Shown one piece after another: positions 55,246-63,937 of a stretch of DNA of 64,000 bases (the stretch's first letter is position 1; each line of letters opens with the position of its first letter). A model generated the notes under the pieces. It did no database searches and was not told where the DNA came from. It saw only the letters and a list, made by a program, of their open reading frames with translations. The stretch spans positions 30,231 through 94,230 of the forward strand of contig SHZM01000003.1 of NCBI GenBank assembly GCA_009692265.1, in the 5' to 3' direction. The stretch is from Gammaproteobacteria bacterium (GTDB taxonomy: Bacteria > Pseudomonadota > Gammaproteobacteria > Ga0077536). The translations under genes were made by a program, and so were the position numbers.

Positions 55246-57348
55246 ATGCCGAACGCCGACCGAGACAACCGACTTTCCGGATACGGGCGCGTGCCAGGGC
55301 TGGCGTCATTGGTGTTGATTGCGGGGTGTTGGCAAACCGATCCGCCGATTCTGGGGCCCGAGTCATCGGCGCGGGTCACTGCCATTGAGCTTGAGGCACC
55401 ACCTGCTAAAACGACCGCCACGCCGGCCCCAGCCGCAGACACTCTCGACCTGTCGAAAAAAATTGAACCGATGCGTCCGCCGGTTGAACTGCCGGCGGCG
55501 AAAGTCGAACCTGCGGAGGGACGCCTTGAAGTGACCCTGGCAGATGTAAGGCAAGCGGCGTTACACCACAATCTGGATATTCAGGTCGAGCAAATTAGGC
55601 CAGCGCTCTCGCGCGAAGACACAGCGGAAGCCGAGGCGCGCTTCGAACCCACAGGCTTCGCCCGCTATACCCATTCAAAGCTTGATGTCCCCGGAATTCC
55701 GCACGCACGGGCGGCGGACCGAACCGCGATAGACGACGCTGAATTCGGGATCAGTCTGCCGTTACAGACCGGCGGGTCGGCCACCGTCAGTATGCCGGTG
55801 ACCCGTACTGATTTCGGCATTCCGGGTGCCGCGAATTCGGTCGATACCGCAGCCAGTTTTTCGTTGAGTCAGCCCTTGCTCCGGGATGCTGGTTTCAGCG
55901 TGAATCGCGCGCCGATTACGATCGCGCGTCTGCGCGAGCGACAACAGGATTCCCGCACGAAACTCGCGATCCTCAATGTGCTCGCCAATACCGAGCGCAC
56001 GTATTGGGGACTTTATGCGGCGGCCCGCAGCGTTGAAGTGCGACTCAAGCAGCACGAGCGTGCGCGCACCCAAGAACACCAAGCGATCCGCCTAACCGAA
56101 GAAGGGGTGTTACCGAGAATTGAAATTACGCGGGCGCGCGCCGGTGTCGCACGCCGGATCGAAGACATCATCCGTGCGGAGAATTTACGTCGGCAAACAG
56201 AGCGCGAATTGAAAAGAGTGATGAATCGGCCTGAGTTACCCGTCAGCTCGGCCACGGCATTGATCGCCACCAGCCCACCCGATCCGCGCGAACTCGAGAT
56301 AGAGGCCTCCAAGGCGCTGCAAACAGCCTATAGCAACCGCATGGAGCTGCTCGATCTTGAGCTCCAAATGGCCTCGGACGCCTTATCGGTGGATGTCGAG
56401 CGCAATGCGAAGCTGCCGAATCTCGCGTTCGATTACAGCTTCAAGTACCTCGGCGCGGCGTCGCGTTTCAGTCGCTCGATCGATCAGATTGGCGAGACCG
56501 ATTTCACCGACCAGTTCATGGGCGTGACCTTGGAAGTTCCGCTAGGCAACGCCGCGCGCGAAGCACGGTTCCGCCGCGCCCTGGTGCAAAGCGCGCTGAC
56601 CCAAACGACTACTCATCAACAGCGCCAGTTTATTGAACGTCAGGTGCTCGACGCGATCGATCAGATTCAAGAGGCGTGGCAACGAATACTCGCCGCACGC
56701 GAAGAAACTCTGCTGGCAGCGACCAACTACAAGGCCGAGCAAAGTCAGTTTCTGGCTGGCGCTCGAACCAGCACCGATGTGCTGGAGGCTACAGACTTTC
56801 TAGCCGAAGCCCAGCTGCGCGAGATCAACGCACTCGCTACCTACGAAATCGCGAAGATCGACCTTGCGTTCGTCACCGGCACATTGCTGGGTAGCGGCAA
56901 AGTCGAATTGCAACCTTACACGATACCGGCTACCGCCGCTCGCCTGCCGGTCGCCCCTTCCGTCGCACAAACCTCTCAACGAGTTGAACATAAACTCGAC
57001 GCACTTGGGGTCGATGCGTCGACGCCTACACAGATCGTGCGCGAAGCAGATCCGGTTCCAGCTCCCGCACCGCCACCCACAACGACCCCACCAGAGATTG
57101 ATGCCGCTGTATCGTTCGGCCCAGTCGCCGCGACCGATACGGTATGGGCGATTGCGCAGGCCCACCGACCACGTCCCGACGTCGCCGTGCCAGTGATGAT
57201 CGACGCAATTGTGCGCGCAAATCCGACAGCGTTCGAAGCGCAGGATCCCACGCGCCTCCGGCTAGGAGTTACCCTCCGTATCCCGGAGATGAATGAAGTC
57301 GCGGCAACAACCTCAGCGGCGGTCGCGGCGCGCGGGACGTCTCCGTAG
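55246..57348 (+). CDS. TolC-family outer-membrane lipoprotein with a FimV-like LysM tail
   Basis: 700 residues. The N-terminus has a lipobox (ASLVLIAGC, cysteine about 28), so the mature protein is a lipoprotein. Residues 90-580 have the two helical repeats of TolC channels (TLADVRQAALHHNLDIQVEQ, AATNYKAEQSQFLAGARTST). After a proline-rich linker the last 70 residues (ATDTVWAIAQAHRP, AIVRANPTAF, LRLGVTLRIP) match the LysM-like domain of FimV/HubP proteins, which binds peptidoglycan. That combination is unusual; it would tie the export channel to the cell wall. The 100 bases upstream are AT-rich and may hold its own promoter. Confidence 0.85.
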   Translation: MPNADRDNRLSGYGRVPGLASLVLIAGCWQTDPPILGPESSARVTAIELEAPPAKTTATPAPAADTLDLSKKIEPMRPPVELPAAKVEPAEGRLEVTLADVRQAALHHNLDIQVEQIRPALSREDTAEAEARFEPTGFARYTHSKLDVPGIPHARAADRTAIDDAEFGISLPLQTGGSATVSMPVTRTDFGIPGAANSVDTAASFSLSQPLLRDAGFSVNRAPITIARLRERQQDSRTKLAILNVLANTERTYWGLYAAARSVEVRLKQHERARTQEHQAIRLTEEGVLPRIEITRARAGVARRIEDIIRAENLRRQTERELKRVMNRPELPVSSATALIATSPPDPRELEIEASKALQTAYSNRMELLDLELQMASDALSVDVERNAKLPNLAFDYSFKYLGAASRFSRSIDQIGETDFTDQFMGVTLEVPLGNAAREARFRRALVQSALTQTTTHQQRQFIERQVLDAIDQIQEAWQRILAAREETLLAATNYKAEQSQFLAGARTSTDVLEATDFLAEAQLREINALATYEIAKIDLAFVTGTLLGSGKVELQPYTIPATAARLPVAPSVAQTSQRVEHKLDALGVDASTPTQIVREADPVPAPAPPPTTTPPEIDAAVSFGPVAATDTVWAIAQAHRPRPDVAVPVMIDAIVRANPTAFEAQDPTRLRLGVTLRIPEMNEVAATTSAAVAARGTSP

Positions 57349-57375
57349 CGAAATCATAGACGGCTGCGTTTTAGT

Positions 57376-57785
57376 AGTGGTTGAAGATTGTTAGAAATGC
57401 GCACAGCGCACCCAGCGCGATCAGATAGCTAAAAGGGTTGTCTACGAGGCCATGCTTGAGTTCAAAATTTTCCTTATCTATCTCATCAAACGAACCGAGC
57501 ATGCCCGCCAACTTTGGATGAGTGAACTTGTACAACATATCGTAGGTCTTTCGAAATTCGGGGAATGCTTTCGACGTTTAATCGACGAGCGTTAGAACGC
57601 TAGCCGGAGCCGACATCTCTGAAATTTTTCGCAACCCCATGAGATATTTCATGAGCACACTATCGAACGCCACGACGTCCATTGGCTCGTGTTCCAGGAA
57701 CAATTCTTCTGACAAACAGAATGTAACAAGTGTCTCAACGGCTTCGACATGGCGCGAGGTAAAACGAGCACAGAGATTTACCGTT
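57376..57785 (-). pseudogene. hypothetical protein remnant with a C-terminal membrane segment and an in-frame stop
   Basis: The minus-strand frame reads ARFTSRHVEAVETLVTFCLS, EELFLEHEPMDVVAFDSVLM and MGLRKISEM, passes a TAA at about 57578, and goes on with FPEFRKTYDMLYKFTHPKLA, DNPFSYLIALGALCAFLTIF to TAA near 57376. A start codon is missing on the left. The parts fit a helical protein with one terminal membrane helix, like uncharacterised helical proteins. Not recognised. Stop and missing start make it dead. Confidence 0.45.
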
Positions 57786-57927
57786 TAGTCGAAAAAAAAG
57801 ATCCACGGCTGCACAGGACAGCGACACAGTGCGGTGAAGCAAGAAATCGCGAACGGAAAGTGCCTTGAACGGCAATTTTGCGTTGAAAGATAGTGCAGCT
57901 ATTCGGATGCGGTCAGGGGGCGACGTC

Positions 57928-58260
57928 TTAAACCGGACCAGGGAATCTTGCACCGCATGAGGCATCAACCGTCATCACCGAGGCCGACCGAGTACCGGGC
58001 TGTAGTGACATCTCCCCGAAGTAGTCACCCGCCGCGATGTTTCCGATCACCACCTCACGGCCCTCTTCGTTGGACAGGAAGATCTTGACCCTCCCTGCGA
58101 GTATGAAGTAGATGCTGTCCGCCTTGTCCCCTTCATTCACAATAATGGCGTGCTTGGGAAAGCTGCGCACCACCGCGCGTTTGAAGAGCGCATCGACATC
58201 CTCGGGGCTTAAGTCGGCGAAGGCCGGCCGTGAGGTAGAAACTTTCGGGGCAGCAGACAT
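57928..58260 (-). CDS. cyclic-nucleotide-binding domain protein, C-terminally damaged
   Basis: 110 residues with a good cNMP beta-roll: VVRSFPKHAIIVNEGDKADS, IYFILAGRVKIFLSNEEGRE, GNIAAGDYFGEMSL and TRSASVMTV, the arginine and serine of the phosphate cassette present. After TVDA the sequence (CGARFPGPV) no longer resembles the family, which normally continues with a last strand and helices, and another open frame begins there. Either a frameshift or a deletion has cut the protein. No DNA-binding domain. Divergent from the FMN enzyme gene at 58438. Confidence 0.6.
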   Translation of the reverse strand: MSAAPKVSTSRPAFADLSPEDVDALFKRAVVRSFPKHAIIVNEGDKADSIYFILAGRVKIFLSNEEGREVVIGNIAAGDYFGEMSLQPGTRSASVMTVDASCGARFPGPV

Positions 58261-58437
58261 GGGGCAAGCTCCGATTACAGGGTGGCACCATAACCATTCG
58301 CTATGCTGCCAGCAAACGCAGCGACATACCGACTCTCGTTCATATCGCGTTTTAGGTTAGCGCGCTGGCGACGTGTTCGCGTGGTCGCCGTCCGACGCTG
58401 TTATCATCCATCCCATCCAGCCAATGGGAGGGGTCTT

Positions 58438-60093
58438 ATGGTGATCAACGTTCTGGATTCCGTTCTGCCGCAACGTTACTGGGCGTGGACCCTTTCCATT
58501 CTTGCTTGCGGCGTCTGCCTGGTGCTTGGGATGTTGTCCATCTGGTGGCTCTGGCCTGCCTTCGCTTTAGGGTTACTCGCACTCATTGGGTATTTCGACT
58601 ATAGCCAGGACGCGCAGTCAATTCGACGAAACTATCCACTGCTCGCGCATTTTCGTTTCTTTTTTGAATACATCCGCCCGGAAATCCGCCAGTATTTTAT
58701 CGAGGCAGATACCGAGGAGTTGCCCTACTCGCGCGCCCAGCGCTCGATCGTTTATCAGCGTGCAAAAGGCGCATCAGACAAACGTCCCTTTGGCACTCAA
58801 TTAAACGTTTATCGACCGGGCTATGAGTGGATGAACCACTCCATGTCACCAGTCGACATTCCAAGCCACGATTTTCGCATTGAGATTGGCGGGCCCGCTT
58901 GCACACAACCCTACTCGGCCAGCCTCTTCAACATCTCGGCCATGAGTTTTGGCGCGCTCTCCGCCAATGCGATTCTGGCACTCAACACCGGTGCGCGGCG
59001 CGGCGGCTTTTATCACGACACGGGCGAAGGATCTATTTCGCGCCATCATCTAACGAACGGCGGCGATCTCACCTGGGAGATCGGCTCGGGTTACTTCGGT
59101 TGCCGTGATGCGCACGGACGTTTCGATCCCGTGGCCTTCAAGCAGAACGCAATTCTTGATCAAGTAAAGATGATCGAGATAAAACTCTCCCAAGGTGCTA
59201 AACCCGGACACGGCGGATTGCTTCCCGGTGCCAAAGTCTCCGCGGAAATCGCCGAGGCGCGCGGCGTGCCCGCGGGTATAGATTGCATCTCCCCAGTTCG
59301 ACATTCGGCGTTCGCCACGCCGCTGGAGATGATGGGGTTTGTCGCGACTCTGCGCGAACTCGCAAGCGGTAAGCCGATTGGTCTCAAATTCGCGGTTGGC
59401 CATCCCTGGGAATGGTTCTCGATCGTGAAGGCCATGTTAGAGACGGGGGTGACGCCAGACTTCATCGTCGTTGATGGCAGCGAAGGCGGGACCGGTGCGG
59501 CACCCCTGGAATTTTCGGATCACGTCGGCGCGCCGTTACGCGAAGCCTTGATGCTCGTGCATAACACCCTGGTGGGGGTGAACCTGCGCGATAAAATCAA
59601 GCTCGGTGCATCGGCCAAAATCGTCACCGCCTTCGATATCGCGCGGACCGTGGCGATGGGCGCGGATTGGTGTAACGCCGCACGCGGATTCATGTTCGCG
59701 CTGGGCTGCCTACAAGCGCAGACCTGTCATACCGGGCAATGCCCCACCGGCGTCACAACCCAGGATCCCAAGCGCATGCGTGCGCTCGTAGTGCCGGATA
59801 AATCCGAGCGCGTGTATCAGTTTCACCAAAGCACCTTGCATGCGCTCAAAGAGCTGCTTGGCGCGGCAGGCCTGACCCACCCAAATCAACTCGGACCAGA
59901 ACACGTGATCCGCCGGGTGTCATCCACCGAAGTCCGTTCGCTTGCCGCGCTTCACCACTGGCTGGCGCCCGGCGCCTTACTTTCCGGTGTTCCAGATCTG
60001 CCGGCGTTCAAAGTTTTCTGGGAGACCGCGCGGGCAAATACGTTTGAGGCACCGCCTTATGTGCTGCGTATGCATCCCACCAAAACCCAGTAA
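58438..60093 (+). CDS. FMN-binding glutamate-synthase-family protein
   Basis: 551 residues from ATG 58438, preceded by GGGAGGGG. Two membrane helices at the N-terminus (about 15-55) are followed by a soluble TIM-barrel of the glutamate synthase large-subunit type: ISAMSFGALSANAILALN, LSQGAKPGHGGLLPGAKVSA, VDGSEGGTGAAPLEFSDHVG and CNAARGFMFALGCLQAQTCH. The cysteine-rich CLQAQTCHTGQCPTG segment fits the 3Fe-4S cluster site. There is no glutaminase domain, so its electron donor and substrate are unknown. Confidence 0.87.
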   Translation: MVINVLDSVLPQRYWAWTLSILACGVCLVLGMLSIWWLWPAFALGLLALIGYFDYSQDAQSIRRNYPLLAHFRFFFEYIRPEIRQYFIEADTEELPYSRAQRSIVYQRAKGASDKRPFGTQLNVYRPGYEWMNHSMSPVDIPSHDFRIEIGGPACTQPYSASLFNISAMSFGALSANAILALNTGARRGGFYHDTGEGSISRHHLTNGGDLTWEIGSGYFGCRDAHGRFDPVAFKQNAILDQVKMIEIKLSQGAKPGHGGLLPGAKVSAEIAEARGVPAGIDCISPVRHSAFATPLEMMGFVATLRELASGKPIGLKFAVGHPWEWFSIVKAMLETGVTPDFIVVDGSEGGTGAAPLEFSDHVGAPLREALMLVHNTLVGVNLRDKIKLGASAKIVTAFDIARTVAMGADWCNAARGFMFALGCLQAQTCHTGQCPTGVTTQDPKRMRALVVPDKSERVYQFHQSTLHALKELLGAAGLTHPNQLGPEHVIRRVSSTEVRSLAALHHWLAPGALLSGVPDLPAFKVFWETARANTFEAPPYVLRMHPTKTQ

Positions 60094-60130
60094 TTCTAAG
60101 GTCGCGGCGTACGGCAATCCTTGCGCCCCG

Positions 60131-60439
60131 TTACGGACACGCTGCATCAACATGCTTCATCGCGGTCACTTTCATCGTATGGGCCGTTGGATCGGCACCA
60201 GCCACCGTAGTTCCGGTAATCTCTACTTTATGCCCAACGTGGCCACTCAAGTCTGGCGCTGATTCCGCGATCGCGACGGTGGCTGGCGTGCCCCCCTCGA
60301 CGTTCGTAAGACTGAAAACGCCGTCGCCGGCCTTGGCTAAGCAACCGGTCATGCTGTGCTCTCCCTCGGCCTGTGCGATGGATCCAACAGCAAACAAGCA
60401 CGCTAAGGCACTCGAGGTTAAAAACTTTATGGTTTTCAT
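60131..60439 (-). CDS. small secreted protein of DUF5818 type
   Basis: 102 residues with a signal peptide (MKTIKFLTSSALACLFAVG, cleavage after AQA) and a short beta-rich mature part: MTGCLAKAGDGVFSLTNVEG, DLSGHVGHKVEITG and HTMKVTAMKHVDAAC. This TGCL-LTN-HVG-KV pattern is that of a common uncharacterised periplasmic domain. The two cysteines could form a disulfide. GGAGAG precedes ATG 60439. It is divergent from the EthD gene. Confidence 0.75.
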   Translation of the reverse strand: MKTIKFLTSSALACLFAVGSIAQAEGEHSMTGCLAKAGDGVFSLTNVEGGTPATVAIAESAPDLSGHVGHKVEITGTTVAGADPTAHTMKVTAMKHVDAACP

Positions 60440-60567
60440 TAGAACTCTCCAATTTGCGTGAGTCGAAATTCATTACACGGCTGATTATGCCGTTGCGCTC
60501 TTCGAGATGTAAGCTGCGCGTGACAGAGTCAAACAAACCGCGTCTATACCTTATAAAGGATTACTCA

Positions 60568-61254
60568 ATGATCAAAGGCCTCGCACTCATTGCCAAGAAG
60601 GCAACCGTTACCGAAGCGTTCTTTCATCAGCACTGGCGCGAAACTCATGGCCCGCTCGCCTTGCGGATCAAGGCCCTGCGCCGCTACGTGCAGAGTCACC
60701 GCATCGCGCCGGCACTGCCCGGCTTCGAGTCCGTGCCCTACGACGGCGTCGCCGAAATCTGGTTCGACACTCTCGATATAATCGTTAACTTTCCCAATAA
60801 CCCCGATTACATCAACGGCGCGCTCGCCGACGAGCCGAATTTTATCGACCAATCAAAACTGGCGTTCCTCGCGACCCGTGAGCATGTGCTGATCGAAGGA
60901 CCACCGATCGCCAAGGACACCAAACTGGTCAAAGCGATCTTCTTGCTGCATCGACTAAAGGGCATGTCAGTCGCCGACTTTCAGGCCTATTGGTTAAATG
61001 AACACGGCCCGCAAATTCCGCGCGATGCCGGCATTGTTCGCTACGTGCAATGCCATCAACTACCCGAAACCTACGCGACCGGCACACCCGCGTACGACGG
61101 GATGGCCGAATTATTTTTTGAAGATCTCGCCGCGTTCCAAGCCTACTGGGGAAGCTCACGGATTCAGGCGATCTTCGCCGCCGATGCTCCGCGCTTCCTG
61201 GATGCCGCAACCACCGCTTTTCTGGCGGAGGAAACGCGAGTCTTGTGGCCTTAA
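60568..61254 (+). CDS. two-domain EthD-like protein
   Basis: 228 residues from ATG 60568, preceded by AAAGGA. Two ferredoxin-like EthD domains: the first with FFHQHWRETHGPLALRI and LRRYVQSHRI, the second with DFQAYWLNEHGPQIPRD and IVRYVQCHQLP. EthD-fold proteins act in degradation of ethers and other small molecules; no specific partner is seen here. The tandem repeat of the HGP.. motif is clear. A palindrome, TTAATCTA/TAGATTAA, overlaps the stop. Confidence 0.85.
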   Translation: MIKGLALIAKKATVTEAFFHQHWRETHGPLALRIKALRRYVQSHRIAPALPGFESVPYDGVAEIWFDTLDIIVNFPNNPDYINGALADEPNFIDQSKLAFLATREHVLIEGPPIAKDTKLVKAIFLLHRLKGMSVADFQAYWLNEHGPQIPRDAGIVRYVQCHQLPETYATGTPAYDGMAELFFEDLAAFQAYWGSSRIQAIFAADAPRFLDAATTAFLAEETRVLWP

Positions 61255-61268
61255 TCTACATAGATTAA
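61251..61268. terminator. AT-rich palindrome between convergent genes
   Basis: TTAATCTA (61251-61258) and TAGATTAA (61261-61268) form an 8-bp stem across the end of the EthD gene, just before the end of the convergent RTX gene. It lacks a T-run, so terminator activity is possible, not certain. Confidence 0.4.
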
Positions 61269-61275
61269 ACAGCTG

Positions 61276-63538
61276 CTAAGGCACGCCGCTCTTACCTTCG
61301 CAGGAGATGGCGGTATCAGTGCCGGATCCGCCAGCGCAGAGATCCGATCCCGATCCTCCTTCGAGTCGATCGTTGCCGCTTCCGCCGTTGAGCGTATCCC
61401 GATCGCCATCTCCATGGAGCAGATCGTTTCCAGCGCCTCCAGAAATGGCGTCCCGCCCGTTGCCACCGCAAATCCGATCGTTGCCGCCGCCCCTGCTCAA
61501 GGTATCGTTACCATCGCCACCGACAATCACATCGTTACCCGGAGTTCCCGAGAAGTGATCGGCGTTGGCGCTGCCGGTAAAAGTCGCGAGTACACCGCGG
61601 CAGAACGCGCCTTGACTACTGCCGACTTGTCGAGAGTCCCCAGCATTATTGGTAAATATCGCTTTTGCCGTCGTGACCTCGTAGTCCCCGGCGTTGTTGG
61701 TACTCAAGGCACTCACGCTTCCCTTGTAGCGGAGTCCCGGCCCCGCCGAAGGCAAGGCGGCACTAAAACACGGCCCGAATTCACCATCCAGATCCTTGGC
61801 CGTGTCACCCGTGGTGGGGCCGGTGTACGCACTTCCGCCCCAGCACAGTGACCAATAGACGATGCCGTTCTTTTCGAAAGTGAGGCGACCCGCTGGCAGA
61901 TAACTTGCGGGAATCAAGTTCGTCATGGCGAAGTCTGGCGCTGGCCCCTCGGCTGCTGTGAACGCCGCACTCGACAGTAAAATCCGCGCGCCCGCCGAGG
62001 CCCCCGCAACGTTCTCGGGAAAATTGAGTATGGTCACTGGATTCAACCCAGCGTCATCGCGTGCGATGAGTTCCGATCCCGCCACCAGGTTTTGCCCGTT
62101 CTGTGGCAGGCGTAACTGGATCGTCTGCTGGTTCGTGGCACCCGACACTCCACCCAGGACCTGCTCGATTTTAATGAAGTCAGGATCGTCATCGGTGATC
62201 GTGCCCTGCCCTTCGCCGTCGGTGAGGCTCGCGCCAGTAACGCTGCTCAGATTTACTGAAAAGTGCTCGTTGCGCTCGGGAGTGTTGTCGCCGTTTGCCA
62301 GGACGTCGAAGGTGTAGATTACATTTCCCGCGGGGATGGCCTGGCTCGTAAGGGACTTGCCTACATAGTCGCTATCCTCGGTCACCGGATTGTGGTCCTG
62401 GGTAGTTTCATCCGCGGTCGCAATATCAAAGCTAACGCCACCATCACCGGCCGGCGAGGAGAGGCTAACGGTGAAGGTTAAACCAGCGGTGCCGAGGTTG
62501 CCCTCGTTCAGCGAGACATCGTTAATCGTCAGGCTAGGGGCGCCGTCGTCATCGGTGATCGTCCCCACGCCCTCGCCGTCTCCGAGGGTCGCGCCGCTGG
62601 GCTTGCTGAGATTGACAAAGAAATGTTCGTTACCCTCCGCCGAGGCATCCCCGTTGACTGTGACGTTAAAGCTGTAATCTCTATCGCCCTGCGCGATGCT
62701 CTCGCCGACTAGCGAGCCGAGAACGTAGTCGTTGTCGGCAACCTTAGCTGTGTCATCAGCCGTGGTGATGTCGAAGCTCACCCCACCGGCACGGGCTGGC
62801 GAGGATAGCGTGACGGTAAAGGTGGCCGTGGCTGTCCCGGCAGCGCCCTCGGTGACCGTAACATCGTCGATCGACAGGACCGGCGTGACTGCGCCGACGA
62901 TCTGCTGCGATACCCCGCTGTTGTTTGGTAAGCACCGCGTTCGCTGCCGTGACCGAATAGTCCGCCGCGTTGTTGGTACTGAATGCACTGGCCAGACCGT
63001 TGAAAAGCAGCGCCTTGCCCGACGTGGCGGGTAACGCGGCATCGACACACGGACCGAAATTACCGTCGGCATCGTTAGTAGTATCACCCGTGATGGGCCC
63101 GGTGTAATTGCTGCCGCCCCAACACAACCTCCAGTACACCGTGCTGCCGCCTTGGAAAGTCAGGCTACGAGCCGCGAGGTAACTCTCGGGGATCAGGTTG
63201 GTCATCGTGAAGTCCGGTGTCGGCCCCTCGGCCGTGGTGAAGGCCGAACTCGCGATCAAGATCCGAGCCCCCGCGCCAGCCCCGAGGACATTACTTGGGA
63301 ATGAAATAACGGTCACCGGGTTAAGACCCGCGGCATCCCGCGCAATAACGGTCCTGCCGGAAATAGAACTTTGGCCGCCTGATCGCATACGTAACTGGAT
63401 CGCCTGCTGCGAGGTGTCATCAGATACCCCGCCCAGAGCCAACTCGAGCTGCATGAAATGGAACGTCGCTTAGACATCCTGTGCAGACATCCCTAGCAAT
63501 GCGGTGATGATCAACACACTTGTCCGATGGTGAAGCAT
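61276..63538 (-). pseudogene. secreted Calx-beta/RTX calcium-binding protein, disrupted
   Basis: ATG 63538, preceded by AGGAGGG, encodes a signal peptide (MLHHRTSVLIITALLGMSA), then codon 23 is TAA (63470-63472), where CAA would restore the frame into ATFHFMQLELALGGVSDDTS. Near 62924-62926 an extra A in a run shifts the frame between SVTAANAVLT and NNSGVSQQIVGAVTP. The rest contains two Calx-beta domains (LSIDDVTVTEGAAG; LTINDVSLNEGNLG) and C-terminal RTX repeats (GGDGNDTLSRGGGNDRICGG) that bind calcium. A 190-residue module (EQVLGGVSGATNQQ...TTAKAIFTNNAG) occurs twice, once on each side of the Calx-beta domains. Both lesions together would abolish production. Confidence 0.75.
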
Positions 63539-63644
63539 TGTACCCTCCTAGAAGGACGCTAGCGATCGACACATGAAATCACTTCCCGAGTGATACTAGC
63601 AGCGTTCCTGGCGGAGGTAACCCGACTGCGGTGACCGCGGCGCG

Positions 63645-63899
63645 TTAGAGCTGGGCTTTCAGTAGCTCCATCAACGGCCCGAGTTTCGGCGGTGAGGCTT
63701 CGGCTGTCACCGCGATGCCGGAATCGCGTAAGGCATCCGAACAGGTCGGGCCAACGGACAATACTTTCACGGTGGCTAGCACGCGGAGGCATTCGGCGCG
63801 TTGGCCGCCGCGCTCGGCGAACCTTAACAGATTATAAATCTGACTCGCGCTGGTAGCCTTGTCCAATGGGGTATGAGTCTGAACAAAGGGCGTGAATCC
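63645..63899 (-). pseudogene. hemD: uroporphyrinogen-III synthase-like C-terminal fragment
   Basis: The fragment reads ATSASQIYNLLRFAERGGQR and VLSVGPTCSDALRDSGIAV, then PPKLGPLMELLKAQL at the stop. SAS..YNLLRF and VGPTCSDALR fit the second domain of HemD. The other 150 or so residues are missing, and the sequence to its right is a repeat and another ORF on the opposite strand. An insertion or deletion has therefore removed the 5' part. A functional hemD must exist elsewhere if the organism makes heme. Confidence 0.55.
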
Positions 63900-63918
63900 A
63901 ACGGAGTATGAGTCTGAA
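63862..63918. repeat. 22-base tandem-like direct repeat at the hemD break
   Basis: Bases 63862-63883 and 63897-63918 match at 20 of 22 positions with a 35-base period. The repeat lies exactly where the hemD fragment loses similarity, consistent with an insertion-sequence end or a rearrangement. Confidence 0.5.
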
Positions 63919-63937
63919 GGGGTAGCTGGGTTCGGTC

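Noticed and set aside
34386..57348. A classical lanthipeptide cluster
   Set aside because: No LanC-like cyclase is present, the dehydratase is split, and YcaO-TfuA and MBL genes do not belong to that class.
62924..62926. Programmed frameshifting in the RTX gene
   Set aside because: The gene also carries an early in-frame TAA, and the shift site has no slippery heptamer with a following structure that I can see. Mutation or sequencing error is simpler.
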